Virus record (IMG/VR): IMGVR_UViG_3300032397_000003
Location: 91,574-155,573 of that record
Direction: 5' to 3' (one strand)
DNA: 64,000 nt
Source: a virus
Shown here: positions 1 through 8,832 of the stretch, in pieces
Numbering within the stretch: position 1 is the first letter of the stretch
Layout of the letters: every line of letters begins with the position of its first letter
Made by a program: the position numbers and the translations under genes
The notes under the pieces: generated by a model
Database searches by the model: none
The model's input: the letters and a program-made list of their open reading frames with translations, nothing else
What the model was told of the DNA's origin: nothing

Positions 1-130
1 CATAGTAACTGTTAATTTCGGTGGTAAAATAGTAACCTTAGATGAAAATGCTATAGAGTCTATTCTTGAGTATAAACCTAATAATAACTTTGATCTAGAT
101 GATTTAAAAGGATTATTTGGAATGAAATAA
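1..130 (+). CDS. Partial protein, C-terminal end only
   Basis: The window opens inside this gene. Read in the frame starting at base 2, 42 codons run to a TAA at 128-130; the fragment begins IVTVNFGGK and ends LFGMK. The next gene's ribosome binding site (AAGGAGG) follows the stop directly, so the two are probably co-transcribed. The fragment is too short to assign a function. Confidence 0.5.
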   Translation, partial: IVTVNFGGKIVTLDENAIESILEYKPNNNFDLDDLKGLFGMK

Positions 131-142
131 TAAGGAGGAAGA

Positions 143-466
143 ATGAATAAAAAATATTTAATAGTAATACTATCTTTAATTATGTTTTCAATAATTCTTG
201 GTTTATGTATAGCGTTTTATACGCACGATAAAATAAATAAATTTGAAGCAAAACTTAAAGAAACTTATTCTGAAGTAGTATATATTAAAAATAGTCAATT
301 TATAGTCTCAGATAAAAAAGGAGATATTCATTTAATAAATATGTCAGGTAAAACTCAAATCTTACTTTCTCTACAGGACATCGAAAGTGGATTAAATAGA
401 GATTTCACTCTAAAGGATATTAGTAAACCAGATTTAAAATTAAAGCATAATTTTACTAATAAATAA
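143..466 (+). CDS. Small N-terminally anchored membrane protein, unknown function
   Basis: 107 residues. A hydrophobic segment at about residues 5-27 is followed by a lysine-rich soluble part, which suggests a signal anchor with a periplasmic or cytoplasmic tail. A strong AAGGAGG site lies about 6 nt before the ATG. It is first in a chain of three envelope-type genes (143, 481, 1301) separated by 13-14 nt. No family recognised. Confidence 0.75.
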   Translation: MNKKYLIVILSLIMFSIILGLCIAFYTHDKINKFEAKLKETYSEVVYIKNSQFIVSDKKGDIHLINMSGKTQILLSLQDIESGLNRDFTLKDISKPDLKLKHNFTNK

Positions 467-480
467 TAAAGAGGGTAAAG

Positions 481-1287
481 ATGAAAAAATGGTTATGGAT
501 TTTTAGTGGATTACTGTTATGCTATACTGTATTATGTATTAGTCTTGCTAATAAGGGATTTGGAGCAGAATATGAAGAAAGTGTAACTAAATATAAAGAT
601 AACTATTTTTTGTTTGGTGATAAAGAAGCTCAAACAAAAGTACAGGTTTCGGTAAAATATAATATTCTTTATCCTTCTGAAACAGGATTTAATTTAGGAT
701 ATACCCAAACAAGTAACTGGATTGTTTATAGTGGAAGAGATACCTTTTATACAATGTATCAACCGGAAGCATTTTTTAATTTTGAATCAGGTAAAAATAT
801 ATTTAAAGATTATATTATTCCTTATGTGGATTATATTCAAGTATCTCCTATATGTCATAATAGTACTGGAGTAGAAGGGGATAATCATAGAAGTATAAAT
901 ATATATTATGCACAAGTACAAGCATCGATTGGTGATGTATATAACTTTGGATTAAATCTAAAAGGTTTTGGTTATTATACAATAGCAGATAAAAATAAAG
1001 ATATAAGAGACTACAAAGGATACTACGAGGCAAAGTTATTTTTTAAGTTAAAAAGTAAAACAGTTGAATACTTAGATAAAGAAGAATTAGCATTTTCATT
1101 TGGTGGTTATGATAAATCGGATTATGATCATACAAGAAAAGGTTGGTTTTGTATAGAGGCTAGATTTAGAATCATAACAACGTATGTACAACCAAAACTA
1201 TTTTGCCAATTTTATCGGGGGTATAATGAGTTCATGGTCCAGTACAACAAAAAAACAAACTCTGTTCGTGTAGGTTTAGTATTTTAA
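481..1287 (+). CDS. Secreted or membrane-anchored protein, unknown function
   Basis: 268 residues with an N-terminal signal peptide or anchor (residues 4-25, Leu/Ile-rich, then SLANKGFGA, a possible cleavage region). The rest alternates aromatic and polar residues (many Tyr, Phe), as in a beta-rich extracytoplasmic protein. An SD-like GAGGG precedes the ATG. No conserved motif recognised. Its place between two other membrane genes suggests an envelope role such as lysis or exclusion, but that is inference only. Confidence 0.75.
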   Translation: MKKWLWIFSGLLLCYTVLCISLANKGFGAEYEESVTKYKDNYFLFGDKEAQTKVQVSVKYNILYPSETGFNLGYTQTSNWIVYSGRDTFYTMYQPEAFFNFESGKNIFKDYIIPYVDYIQVSPICHNSTGVEGDNHRSINIYYAQVQASIGDVYNFGLNLKGFGYYTIADKNKDIRDYKGYYEAKLFFKLKSKTVEYLDKEELAFSFGGYDKSDYDHTRKGWFCIEARFRIITTYVQPKLFCQFYRGYNEFMVQYNKKTNSVRVGLVF

Positions 1288-1300
1288 AGAGGTAGATTAA

Positions 1301-1717
1301 ATGGTAGTTAAAGAAAAGAAAACAATACTCAATCTAGGCTATGCACAATTATGGACAGCAGCTACGGTGATAGCGGGATTACTTGGTACTCTTTATGCAG
1401 CTGGAATAAAAACAGAAACAGAAATTAAGAAATTTGAGTTGATGAAACAAGCTCAGAAGTATGAAGATCAAATAGCTGAAATAAAAACAATTTCAAGAGA
1501 ATTTGAAGCAGATGCAATTTTCTTTAAAAGCCAATATATAAAAACTCATGCAAGATTGAGTGTATGTATGAAAGAGGACATTTCAAAATATCCATTAGAA
1601 AAATTAACTTCTCCATTTTTAGCTAAAGTAAAAACCTCTTCCACAGAAGAAACCTCGGTTAAGTTTAACGAGAAAGAAATTATTCCTGTCCTGAAGTTAC
1701 AGAGGAAAAAGAAATAA
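1301..1717 (+). CDS. Single-pass membrane protein with coiled coil
   Basis: 138 residues. One transmembrane segment (about residues 17-36, with AGLLGTLYAAG) is followed by a Lys/Glu-rich stretch (about 40-75) likely to form a coiled coil. This architecture resembles inner-membrane spanins and other small lysis or envelope proteins, but no outer-membrane partner can be identified nearby, so no function is assigned. SD GAGG precedes the ATG. Confidence 0.7.
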   Translation: MVVKEKKTILNLGYAQLWTAATVIAGLLGTLYAAGIKTETEIKKFELMKQAQKYEDQIAEIKTISREFEADAIFFKSQYIKTHARLSVCMKEDISKYPLEKLTSPFLAKVKTSSTEETSVKFNEKEIIPVLKLQRKKK

Positions 1718-1751
1718 CCTACTAATTATCTAAAATAGTTGGGGGTTATAT

Positions 1752-2246
1752 ATGAGTAGGATATTTATAGGAGTGGATAATGGGGTCTCAGGAAGTGTGG
1801 GAATTATCTCCGATGAAGAGGTATTATTTTTTCTAACCCCAGTTAAACTTTGTACCAACTATCAAAAGAAAGCAAAGCAGTTAAATAGAATAGATTTTCC
1901 CGCTTTAATAGAAATATTTAAAAATTATCAAGAATTAGATGTAAAGGCTATACTGGAAAGACCGATGGTCAATCCCACAAGATTTGAAGCTACAGCATCA
2001 GCACTTAGAGCATTTGAAGCTACTCTTATTGTATTAGAAGAATTAAATATTTCTCATGAATTTGTAGATAGTAAACAATGGCAAAAAGAAATGCTTCCAA
2101 GTGGATTGAAAGGATCAGAGCAACAAAAGAAAGCTTCTATGGATGTTGCTTGTAGAATGTTTCCTCAATTCAAAGAAGATATTATTAAACATAAAGATGG
2201 GGATGGTCTTCTTATTGCTGAATGGGCTAGAAGGAATAATCTATGA
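1752..2246 (+). CDS. RuvC-like Holliday junction resolvase
   Basis: 164 residues with an RNase H-fold pattern. The first strand carries the acidic residue D9 (IGVDNGVSG), E69 lies in ILERPM, and the C-terminal helix has D149/D151 in HKDGDGLLIAEWA. This arrangement is typical of RuvC-type resolvases that cut branched DNA. In phages these resolve recombination and replication intermediates before packaging. It is upstream of clamp-loader and nuclease genes. SD GGGGG precedes the ATG, and a weak ACTAATTAT motif lies at about 1722. Confidence 0.75.
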   Translation: MSRIFIGVDNGVSGSVGIISDEEVLFFLTPVKLCTNYQKKAKQLNRIDFPALIEIFKNYQELDVKAILERPMVNPTRFEATASALRAFEATLIVLEELNISHEFVDSKQWQKEMLPSGLKGSEQQKKASMDVACRMFPQFKEDIIKHKDGDGLLIAEWARRNNL

Positions 2247-2446
2247 GTCACCTTTACGAAACAAGCACTAAAGAAAAATTAGAATTATTTTGTGAGATAA
2301 GAAATATTATACGCGATTGTATTGGTGATTGTGGAAATAACAATTTAATTGTTTTTAAAATAATGATGTTATTAGATGAAAAGACACTAGAGAAAGATAT
2401 CAGATTAAGAAGAGCTTTAGACCAAATTAACCACTCTAGTAATTAA
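2243..2446 (+). CDS. Small hypothetical protein
   Basis: 67 residues, start overlapping the stop of the resolvase gene (ATGA), so probably translationally coupled. Predicted helical and charged, with no motif recognised. Confidence 0.65.
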   Translation: MSHLYETSTKEKLELFCEIRNIIRDCIGDCGNNNLIVFKIMMLLDEKTLEKDIRLRRALDQINHSSN

Positions 2447-2456
2447 AGGGGAAAGT

Positions 2457-2714
2457 ATGTTCCAGTATAAAGTAGATGTATCAAAAGGAGAATCTGAAAT
2501 AGTACAGTTACATGCATTCACTCTTGGATATTTCTGGGAGTTTGATCAATGTAAACAAAATGATAGAAACTTCCCTTGTCATTTACATTCCCACTATTTA
2601 TACTTTAACAAGAATGGTGAAATCTGGTTTTCAGATGATTTACGTTACTTCAGAAATGAAAGAGAACATATGCTTATAACCCCCAGTGATTTTTTGCAAT
2701 TAAATAAAAAATAA
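2457..2714 (+). CDS. Small hypothetical protein
   Basis: 85 residues with SD AAGGGGAAAG directly before the ATG. Aromatic- and His-rich in the middle (FPCHLHSHYLYF). No family recognised. It closes the first operon: a class B promoter starts right after the stop. Confidence 0.65.
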   Translation: MFQYKVDVSKGESEIVQLHAFTLGYFWEFDQCKQNDRNFPCHLHSHYLYFNKNGEIWFSDDLRYFRNEREHMLITPSDFLQLNKK

Positions 2715-2748
2715 TTTTTAATTCTTTTTAAAAATTCTATATATTATA
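2714..2748 (+). promoter_or_regulatory. Class B (middle-type) promoter, copy 1
   Basis: Box TTTAA at 2717-2721, a 13-nt gap, then TTCTATATATTATA at 2735-2748. It lies 36 nt before the transglycosylase ATG. The same two elements with the same gap occur eight times in the window. Confidence 0.7.
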
Positions 2749-2783
2749 AGTAGAAAAGAAAAATTTAAATAAGGATTAAAATA

Positions 2784-3413
2784 ATGAGAAAATTTCTAAT
2801 ACTATGGTTTATAATTCTACTGGTTGTAAAGTGTTCAAATGAAAAATCAATAACAATAGATCCTCTTATAAATGCTTATAAAGTAGATAATGTTAAACTA
2901 GATAAAAGTATTATTAAAGATAGTTTAAATCATTTTTTACATAAGTATAATAGAAAATGGAGTCAAGAGAATAAACAGAAATGTATAGATGCTTTATACT
3001 ATGGACAACAAGAATTTGATATAGATTACAAGATAGTAATGTCTTTAATTTCTATCGAGAGTCAATATAGAATAGTAGTTACAGGAAAGAATATAAGAAG
3101 AGGAAAAGTCAAATCTATCGATTATGGGCTAACTCAACAGAACTCTAAATATATAAAACAGAGATATAAATCAACAGAGGAGTATCTCAATAAGTATAAA
3201 ATAAAATATACTAATTCAAACTTTGATATTGGAAAGAATATCTTCTCCTGTTATATGTTATTAAGAGATACAAATGAATATGGTTCTTTGATTATGTTTA
3301 GAGACTATATAGCAAGTTATAATGTTGGTATAAGAGGTGTTAGACAAGAACATACTCAGAAAATAGCTGATAAATATTTTAATAAATTTATGAAGGAGCT
3401 TTTAAGCATATGA
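2784..3413 (+). CDS. Lytic transglycosylase (SLT-like) lipoprotein
   Basis: 209 residues. The N-terminus is a lipoprotein-type signal: hydrophobic 4-16, then Cys17, although the box VVKC is relaxed. The rest fits an SLT lysozyme-like domain: catalytic Glu92 in SLISIESQYR, YGLTQQN (114-120) in place of the usual GLMQ, and ASYNVG (177-182) in place of AAYNAG. Such enzymes cleave peptidoglycan glycan strands. As a likely outer-membrane-tethered enzyme it may serve in lysis or wall remodelling, and it is not an obvious tail lysozyme because it is outside the tail module. It has its own class B promoter. Confidence 0.75.
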   Translation: MRKFLILWFIILLVVKCSNEKSITIDPLINAYKVDNVKLDKSIIKDSLNHFLHKYNRKWSQENKQKCIDALYYGQQEFDIDYKIVMSLISIESQYRIVVTGKNIRRGKVKSIDYGLTQQNSKYIKQRYKSTEEYLNKYKIKYTNSNFDIGKNIFSCYMLLRDTNEYGSLIMFRDYIASYNVGIRGVRQEHTQKIADKYFNKFMKELLSI

Positions 3414-3484
3414 TAACACTACTTGTTATAATCGCATTGATTACTACCCTACTTATAATTCACAATTGCAAAAACGATTTTTAA
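3410..3484 (+). CDS. 24-residue single-pass membrane peptide
   Basis: The ATG overlaps the stop of the transglycosylase (ATGA), with GAAGGAG about 10 nt upstream. It encodes MITLLVIIALITTLLII then HNCKNDF: one transmembrane helix and a short polar tail. Coupling to a peptidoglycan enzyme makes a lysis-related role possible but unproven. The last codons overlap the next class B promoter. Confidence 0.5.
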   Translation: MITLLVIIALITTLLIIHNCKNDF

Positions 3485-3511
3485 TTCTGATAGATATTTC
3501 TATATATTACA
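3480..3511 (+). promoter_or_regulatory. Class B (middle-type) promoter, copy 2
   Basis: TTTAA at 3480-3484, a 13-nt gap, TTCTATATATTAC at 3498-3510, followed by AAAAAAGGAG and the clamp-loader ATG at 3529. The box overlaps the stop of the 24-residue peptide gene. Confidence 0.7.
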
Positions 3512-3528
3512 AAAAAGGAGAATAATAA

Positions 3529-4707
3529 ATGAGTAATGATAATACCCTACTTTACAATAAGTATAGACCGAATAAACTTTCAGACGTAGTTGGACATAGT
3601 GCTACTGTAAAAGATTTACAGAAAAGATCAAAAGAAGGTAATCTTCCTAGAGTAATATTTTTATCAGGTATTACTGGAACAGGTAAAACAACTCTACAAA
3701 GAATTATTGCTAAAAATATTCTTTGTCTTAATAAAGATAAAGAAGGGAATAGCTGTAATGTATGTGAGATTTGTTCTTCTATTATAGAGGAGAAGATAAC
3801 AAATTATTATTTTGAGATTAACTGCTCTAATGTTAACATAGATGAGTCAAGACAGATAGCTGAGAATGCATCAGTTAAATCTTTTTCAAATGCTAAAGCA
3901 AAAGTATTCGTTCTCGATGAAGCACAGGAACTTAAAAAATCACAAGCTGCTATGAACAATCTTTTAAAACCAATAGAGAAAGATTATAAAAATGTTTATT
4001 TTATATTTGGTGCCATGGACGATAAATCTGTACCAAAGGCAATCGTTGGTAGGTGTACAACTTATAAACTCAAACCACATAATATGGAAGACATTGCTAC
4101 AAAACTCGCTGATATTTGTCAGAAGGAATCCGTTATATTAGATACAGAAGAAAAAGCTAATGTACTTCTTACTATATCTGAGAATAGTGGTGGAAGTTTA
4201 AGACAAGCAATTAGTTATTTAGAGAGGGTTATATATTCAGAACTATGGACAACTAAACAAGCAATAGAAGAACTTGGTATAGTATCTTCCAGCGAGCTTA
4301 ATCTAAAGATCAATGCTCTGTTTAAAGGTAAGCCAGAAGCATTTGATATTACGTATAATGAAGAACTCCTCACTTCAATAAGATATATGTTTAGTACTAT
4401 GTACAAGAAGTTATCTGGTATAGAAGTAGAAGAATGGCAAGTTAAAAAACTTATGGGAATAGACAAAACCATTACACTAGAACAAGTTGAATATGCTCTT
4501 GGCAAGATTTTTGAATTAAATAAGTTCCCCTATGTTAATCAAGAAATGATCGATTTCATTTTAGTTGATATTTTTAATTATAATAAGAGATATATAAATC
4601 AATTGGTTGAGATGAAAATAGATTCTTATAGAACTCAATCAACTACTCTAAACAAATCAACAGAGTCTAAACAAGCTGAACCAGTTAGAAGAAGGGGGCA
4701 AGCATAG
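3529..4707 (+). CDS. DNA polymerase III gamma/tau-like clamp loader subunit
   Basis: 392 residues, AAA+ ATPase. It begins YNKYRPNKLSDVVGH, the DnaX/RFC start. Walker A is GITGTGKTT (47-55). A zinc-binding set of Cys66, 76, 79 and 82 matches the DnaX Cys4 insertion. Walker B is VFVLDEAQ (126-133), a sensor region lies near 161-167 and an SRC-like GRC at 174-176. It probably loads the sliding clamp for phage replication. The tail after about 350 is short, without the bacterial tau domains. No clamp or polymerase gene lies in this window. Confidence 0.88.
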   Translation: MSNDNTLLYNKYRPNKLSDVVGHSATVKDLQKRSKEGNLPRVIFLSGITGTGKTTLQRIIAKNILCLNKDKEGNSCNVCEICSSIIEEKITNYYFEINCSNVNIDESRQIAENASVKSFSNAKAKVFVLDEAQELKKSQAAMNNLLKPIEKDYKNVYFIFGAMDDKSVPKAIVGRCTTYKLKPHNMEDIATKLADICQKESVILDTEEKANVLLTISENSGGSLRQAISYLERVIYSELWTTKQAIEELGIVSSSELNLKINALFKGKPEAFDITYNEELLTSIRYMFSTMYKKLSGIEVEEWQVKKLMGIDKTITLEQVEYALGKIFELNKFPYVNQEMIDFILVDIFNYNKRYINQLVEMKIDSYRTQSTTLNKSTESKQAEPVRRRGQA

Positions 4708-4710
4708 TTT

Positions 4711-5106
4711 ATGCCTACTAAAATTATTTTATGTGCCGATTGTGGATGTGAAGTAATAGTTACATATAAAGATGGTAGAACAAAAAGATGTAAAGAGCAC
4801 CAAAAGATTCGTGCTAAGAAATTACAAGAAGAGTGGCAAGATAAACATGGACATGAATATATAGGTCATATACCTATACCAGTTCAAGAGGGTAGAAAGA
4901 GGACTTATTTAAGAAGAGCAGTTGATTCAGTACAAGATATCGAATATTGTAAAGCTAATTGGAATTCTGTTAAGGGATGTTTGAATTGCATAATAAAAGA
5001 TTGTTTACAACCAACAGACAATGATTCATTTTTACCTTGGGAGGATGAAGGATTTTATGAAGATGATATTAAAATAGACATTGAATTAAAAAGGAGTATA
5101 GGATAA
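4711..5106 (+). CDS. Putative zinc-finger protein
   Basis: 131 residues. The N-terminus has CADCGCE then RCKEH, a likely zinc-binding knuckle. A second Cys cluster (GCLNCIIKDC) lies near residues 90-98. The C-terminus is acidic. It follows the clamp loader by 3 nt and the nearest purine-rich SD (GGGGG) is rather far upstream. Function unknown; nucleic-acid binding is a guess from the Cys pattern. Confidence 0.65.
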   Translation: MPTKIILCADCGCEVIVTYKDGRTKRCKEHQKIRAKKLQEEWQDKHGHEYIGHIPIPVQEGRKRTYLRRAVDSVQDIEYCKANWNSVKGCLNCIIKDCLQPTDNDSFLPWEDEGFYEDDIKIDIELKRSIG

Positions 5107-5138
5107 TTTAATTTTTAGATTATTTTCTATATATTATA
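5106..5138 (+). promoter_or_regulatory. Class B (middle-type) promoter, copy 3
   Basis: TTTAA at 5107-5111, a 13-nt gap, TTCTATATATTATA at 5125-5138, then SD AGAGG and ATG at 5154. Confidence 0.7.
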
Positions 5139-5153
5139 GATAAGAGGTAATAA

Positions 5154-5393
5154 ATGTATACAGTAGATATTGAGAATTGTAGATTTTTAGAATTCAGGAA
5201 TGAAGACAGTTCTTATGTTCAATCGTTCTATTTGTCTGATGTTAGTGCTTTATTCATTTATAATCAAAAAGTTAAAGAAGATACATTCTCTTTCGATCTA
5301 ATTATAAGAGGGGTCTCTTATTCTATATCAGATATTACCTCTAGTAAAGAACAAGCGAAAGAAATTTTAAGTACTTGGAAGTTAAGCAGGTGA
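5154..5393 (+). CDS. Small hypothetical protein
   Basis: 79 residues, mixed alpha/beta character, no motif recognised. First gene after class B promoter copy 3. Its stop overlaps the GTG start of the next gene (GTGA). Confidence 0.65.
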   Translation: MYTVDIENCRFLEFRNEDSSYVQSFYLSDVSALFIYNQKVKEDTFSFDLIIRGVSYSISDITSSKEQAKEILSTWKLSR

Positions 5394-5632
5394 AAGATGT
5401 ATATTACAACTTTATAAATGAACATAACTTTAATGATAATTTAAGTGATATACCCGAGTTAAGCTATTCACAAAAGATTATCATATTAAAAGAATTACAA
5501 ATAGATTTTTCTAATGATACTGTATGTTTAGCACTAAATGATTATCATCAAAGATACATTAAAAAGAATAGAGTAAGAATCAAGTTGCTCTATAATACAT
5601 TAAAGGGGATTTGTCAAAGGTTGTTAAAATGA
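5390..5632 (+). CDS. Small hypothetical protein (GTG start)
   Basis: 80 residues from GTG at 5390, which overlaps the preceding TGA and has a GGAAG site upstream. A longer version from TTG at 5375 is possible but has no binding site. Lys/Tyr-rich and helical; unknown function. Confidence 0.6.
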   Translation: MKDVYYNFINEHNFNDNLSDIPELSYSQKIIILKELQIDFSNDTVCLALNDYHQRYIKKNRVRIKLLYNTLKGICQRLLK

Positions 5633-6174
5633 ATTTTTATTCATCCGATCAACATTTTGGTCATGGAAACATAATTAAATATGAGAATCGTCCATTTAAA
5701 TCGGTGGAAGAAATGGATGAATATATGATCTATAAACATAATTTAAAAGTATCTCCAAAGGATAATGTCTATTTTTTAGGGGACTGTATTTTCAGTAACG
5801 ATGAAAATAAAACTGTAAAACTATTACAAAGACTTAATGGTAACAAACATTTAATATACGGGAATCATGATAAAATAGTTAGAACAAGTCAGCTCGTGCA
5901 ACAACAATTTAATTTTTGTAAAAACTATTATGTTAACTATGAAAATATAAATGGAAACAAAACACCAATTATTCTTTTTCATTATCCAATTCAAGTATGG
6001 GATAGAAAACATCATGGTAGTATTCATCTATATGGACATATTCATTCTAATAAAGATAATCACCATCCAATGGTCAATGATTTAGTTAATGCTTATAATG
6101 TTGGAGTGGATGTAAGAAACTTTGAACCTGTTACTATTGAGGAGATATTAAAAAATGCTAGAACGATTAAGTAA
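5629..6174 (+). CDS. Metallophosphoesterase (calcineurin-like)
   Basis: 181 residues from ATG at 5629, overlapping the previous stop. All metal-binding blocks are visible: SDQHFGHGN (D7, H9), LGDCIF (51-), YGNHD (77-81), FHYP, and YGHIHSNK. These small phage enzymes act as phosphodiesterases or phosphatases; substrate unknown. It differs from its neighbour at 6301 in lacking the long C-terminal part. An upstream TTG at 5611 would add six residues but has no binding site. Confidence 0.85.
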   Translation: MNFYSSDQHFGHGNIIKYENRPFKSVEEMDEYMIYKHNLKVSPKDNVYFLGDCIFSNDENKTVKLLQRLNGNKHLIYGNHDKIVRTSQLVQQQFNFCKNYYVNYENINGNKTPIILFHYPIQVWDRKHHGSIHLYGHIHSNKDNHHPMVNDLVNAYNVGVDVRNFEPVTIEEILKNARTIK

Positions 6175-6304
6175 ACAAATAGTATGTGATCTTGAAACTG
6201 TAAGAGAACTTGTTGATGATTTTGAGAGTGAAGTCAATAGTCAAAGTGGTATTATAGAAATACTTGATAAACTGATAGATAAGTATAACAGGGGAATAGA
6301 ATGA
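6155..6304 (+). CDS. Small helical protein
   Basis: 49 residues. The ATG lies inside the end of the phosphoesterase gene, preceded by GAGGAGATATTAAAA, and the stop overlaps the next ATG (ATGA at 6301-6304). Acidic, helical, no Cys cluster. Unknown; probably coupled to the nuclease gene downstream. Confidence 0.6.
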   Translation: MLERLSKQIVCDLETVRELVDDFESEVNSQSGIIEILDKLIDKYNRGIE

Positions 6305-7233
6305 GCTTAATTGTCATAGGGGATATTCATTTAAAAAACAAAGAACCATTTCTGTCTGCATCTAAAAAATTTTTAAATTGGTTGTCTGAAAATTATAACG
6401 AAGAGGATATGATATTTTTGGGGGACTGTTTTGATTCCAGTTCGCCTTTATGGGAAGTATATAAAGTGTTCAAAGAATTTCTTATGAATAGAAAAGCACT
6501 TACATATATACTTAATGGTAATCATGACAAATCGAAAAATAGGGGTTGTTCTTTATCAAGTTTTAATTTACTAGATAATGTTACCGTATTTGAAGAAGAA
6601 GAAGAATGTCAGATAGATATTTTAAATTGTATGTTGTTACCTTTTAAATATAACTATAGAGAGTATGCCGAATTAGAAGGAAAGTATGATTATATATTTT
6701 CTCATATAGTTCCTATTAAAGCTCAATTCTCAAGTGAAGGAATAAAGTTTAAAACCTTACATGGCATATTTATACATGGTCATACCCACATATTCAAAGA
6801 AAAAGACTATTTAGATGAGTATGGAAATAAACACATTATTTTAGGAGTCCCAATCAGCACTCGTCATGCAGAGGATCAACACCATCAGATTATAGAAATA
6901 AATTATGATAGAAATAAAACTTTAGAGTATATAGATGTTCCTTTTTACTTCAAACATGAAACAGTATCTTATGGAGAAGTACCAGAGAGTAAAGAGAATA
7001 TTATAAATGTTATAGATGCTCCAAATAAGAAACTTGTATTTGAAAAGTATAAAGAGTATTATATAAGAGAAGCAGGTATTAAACTATTAAGAACAGAAAA
7101 TACTCAAGGAACATTTAAACAAGAGTTTGAAAGTGCTAACATATTACAGAAGTTTCAAAAGTACTCAGCAGATAAAAATTTATCTAAGGAAGTGTCAGAA
7201 GAATGTTCTACAAGATTGTCTCAAATTATATAA
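6301..7233 (+). CDS. SbcD/Mre11-like recombination nuclease (T4 gp47-type)
   Basis: 310 residues. Phosphoesterase motifs in order: VIGDIHLK (D8, H10), FLGDCFD, LNGNHD, FSH and IHGHTH, followed by about 100 residues of C-terminal cap and helices. Length and order match T4 gp47 and SbcD, the nuclease subunit that works with an SbcC/gp46 ATPase on DNA ends and recombination intermediates. No SbcC/gp46 gene is in the window; it may lie elsewhere. Confidence 0.8.
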   Translation: MSLIVIGDIHLKNKEPFLSASKKFLNWLSENYNEEDMIFLGDCFDSSSPLWEVYKVFKEFLMNRKALTYILNGNHDKSKNRGCSLSSFNLLDNVTVFEEEEECQIDILNCMLLPFKYNYREYAELEGKYDYIFSHIVPIKAQFSSEGIKFKTLHGIFIHGHTHIFKEKDYLDEYGNKHIILGVPISTRHAEDQHHQIIEINYDRNKTLEYIDVPFYFKHETVSYGEVPESKENIINVIDAPNKKLVFEKYKEYYIREAGIKLLRTENTQGTFKQEFESANILQKFQKYSADKNLSKEVSEECSTRLSQII

Positions 7234-7433
7234 AAGAAGAAAAGAGTAATTATGATAGAGTAATCAATAGAAGAAAAGAAAGATTTTTGGAATTAGTTGA
7301 ATTACATGCACCAAAGGAAATAATTATAAAAGAAATAGATTTACTAAGACAACCTTTTAAGTATTATATAGCAAAAAGTATAAAAGATAGGGTATCCATG
7401 ATATTAGGTAAATCACGATCCACTATATTGTAA
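7203..7433 (+). CDS. Small basic hypothetical protein
   Basis: 76 residues, Lys/Arg-rich, starting inside the 3' end of the nuclease gene with AAGGAAG upstream. The helical, positively charged character would suit nucleic-acid contact, but no family is recognised. Followed by a strong terminator. Confidence 0.6.
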   Translation: MFYKIVSNYIKEEKSNYDRVINRRKERFLELVELHAPKEIIIKEIDLLRQPFKYYIAKSIKDRVSMILGKSRSTIL

Positions 7434-7470
7434 ATGATATCTATCTTTTCATAAACCTCCGTTTATTTTT

Positions 7471-7502
7471 AAGAGTGGTAAGAAATTACCACTCTTTTTT
7501 TG
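7471..7502 (+). terminator. Rho-independent terminator
   Basis: An 11-bp perfect stem AAGAGTGGTAA / TTACCACTCTT with a GAAA loop, followed by a run of T. It ends the leftmost + operon exactly where the convergent tail operon ends. Confidence 0.85.
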
Positions 7503-8819
7503 TCAGGGTGCTTTGAAATCATTATAGAATATATGCGTTTTATCTACTTGTATTTGAGGTTTGGATATTGTAAGTTGTGAATAAGGAATACCGTCTTTCC
7601 CCATTGTATGAATTGAATCTACTATTAACCATTTACCATCAAACTCTTTTGCTAGTTCATTATCCTTGGTTTGTTTCTGTAGTGATATTTTTACAGTTTT
7701 ACCTGATACAATTAATGGACTGAAATCTACAACTATAACCATTCTATAACACATATGAGTATCTCTATAGAATTGATTTACAAATCCATTATATAGATTA
7801 TCATCGTCTTGAATACCTGCATAAGACACCCTTGTAGTATTTGTTGTATATTGATTTCTAATTAGAAGTTGTGTTTCAGAATCGTACTCTGATAATACAT
7901 TGTGAATATTTTTTGACGCATTACTACTTACACTACTTGGTTTATATCTATATATTTTCCTATTGTAGTTATCAAAGTTTACAGGCATACCACCATGAAA
8001 TACTCTATAATCTTTTATATACTTCTCATCCAGCATCATATCTTTGTTTAGGTCTATTATATATTCTTTTACTTCAGGTTGATCTAACATAGCTTGTATT
8101 GTCATAAAGTAAAATTCACCTTGACAATTAAAGAAGGTATAGAAGCCAGAGCCAGCATTGTTTTGACTGTATGCCCATTCTGCAAGTTTACAAATAAATT
8201 GTTTGTTCGTTATATTGTTTTGATTTAAGTATGGTGTTCCTGCGGTATCAGATATAGAGTGAAGAACTTTATCTGCTGTATCATTATTATATTTTTCTTT
8301 TGGAATACCCCAATCAGGTAATATAACATTTTTTAGTATCTCACTTATAGTTTGTTTTTTAGCTGTTGAATCTTCATGATTAAATGTTCTTGATTTAGGT
8401 ACATCAGATTTAAAATATTTAGATATCATCATAAATAGATTATCACCCGATACTGATTGAGCAATTTTAATATTGTTTATTTCATTAGCTGACCATACAT
8501 AAGTATGTTCTAAATACCCACCAATCTTTTTACCTGTTGCTTTACCATCTTTATCTTTCTGATCTTCTTCTGGGAAACCAAGTTTACAGGTTAAATCCAA
8601 TCCCTCTACAAAGAATACACTATCAATAATCTGTCCACCAGCATCTATAAAATATGTTTCACAATAAGGAAAGAAATCAAATAAAGAATCTTTAAAAAGA
8701 ATCTTATTCCAATTTCTTATAGGTGTACCTGTTTTATCATCTTCCTTCCAATCTTCTTGATGGAAGGATAGACAACTAGGATCAGATAACATTGAGAATT
8801 CATATTTAGATATTGACAT
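7503..8819 (-). CDS. Baseplate hub protein (gp27 / late-control-D-like)
   Basis: 438 residues, last gene of the tail operon. A central block (about 190-245) reads like the hub/gpD fold: ILPDWGIPKEKY, then ITNKQFICKLAEWAYSQ and FYTFFNCQGEFYF. The C-terminus has GKWLIVDSIHTMGKDG followed by YSQLTISK, as in gpD-type proteins where the last domain forms a ring with the spike. Residues 1-100 are family-specific. Assignment is from pattern and location in the tail operon, not from a search. Confidence 0.6.
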   Translation of the reverse strand: MSISKYEFSMLSDPSCLSFHQEDWKEDDKTGTPIRNWNKILFKDSLFDFFPYCETYFIDAGGQIIDSVFFVEGLDLTCKLGFPEEDQKDKDGKATGKKIGGYLEHTYVWSANEINNIKIAQSVSGDNLFMMISKYFKSDVPKSRTFNHEDSTAKKQTISEILKNVILPDWGIPKEKYNNDTADKVLHSISDTAGTPYLNQNNITNKQFICKLAEWAYSQNNAGSGFYTFFNCQGEFYFMTIQAMLDQPEVKEYIIDLNKDMMLDEKYIKDYRVFHGGMPVNFDNYNRKIYRYKPSSVSSNASKNIHNVLSEYDSETQLLIRNQYTTNTTRVSYAGIQDDDNLYNGFVNQFYRDTHMCYRMVIVVDFSPLIVSGKTVKISLQKQTKDNELAKEFDGKWLIVDSIHTMGKDGIPYSQLTISKPQIQVDKTHIFYNDFKAP

Positions 8820-8832
8820 CTATTATACTCAC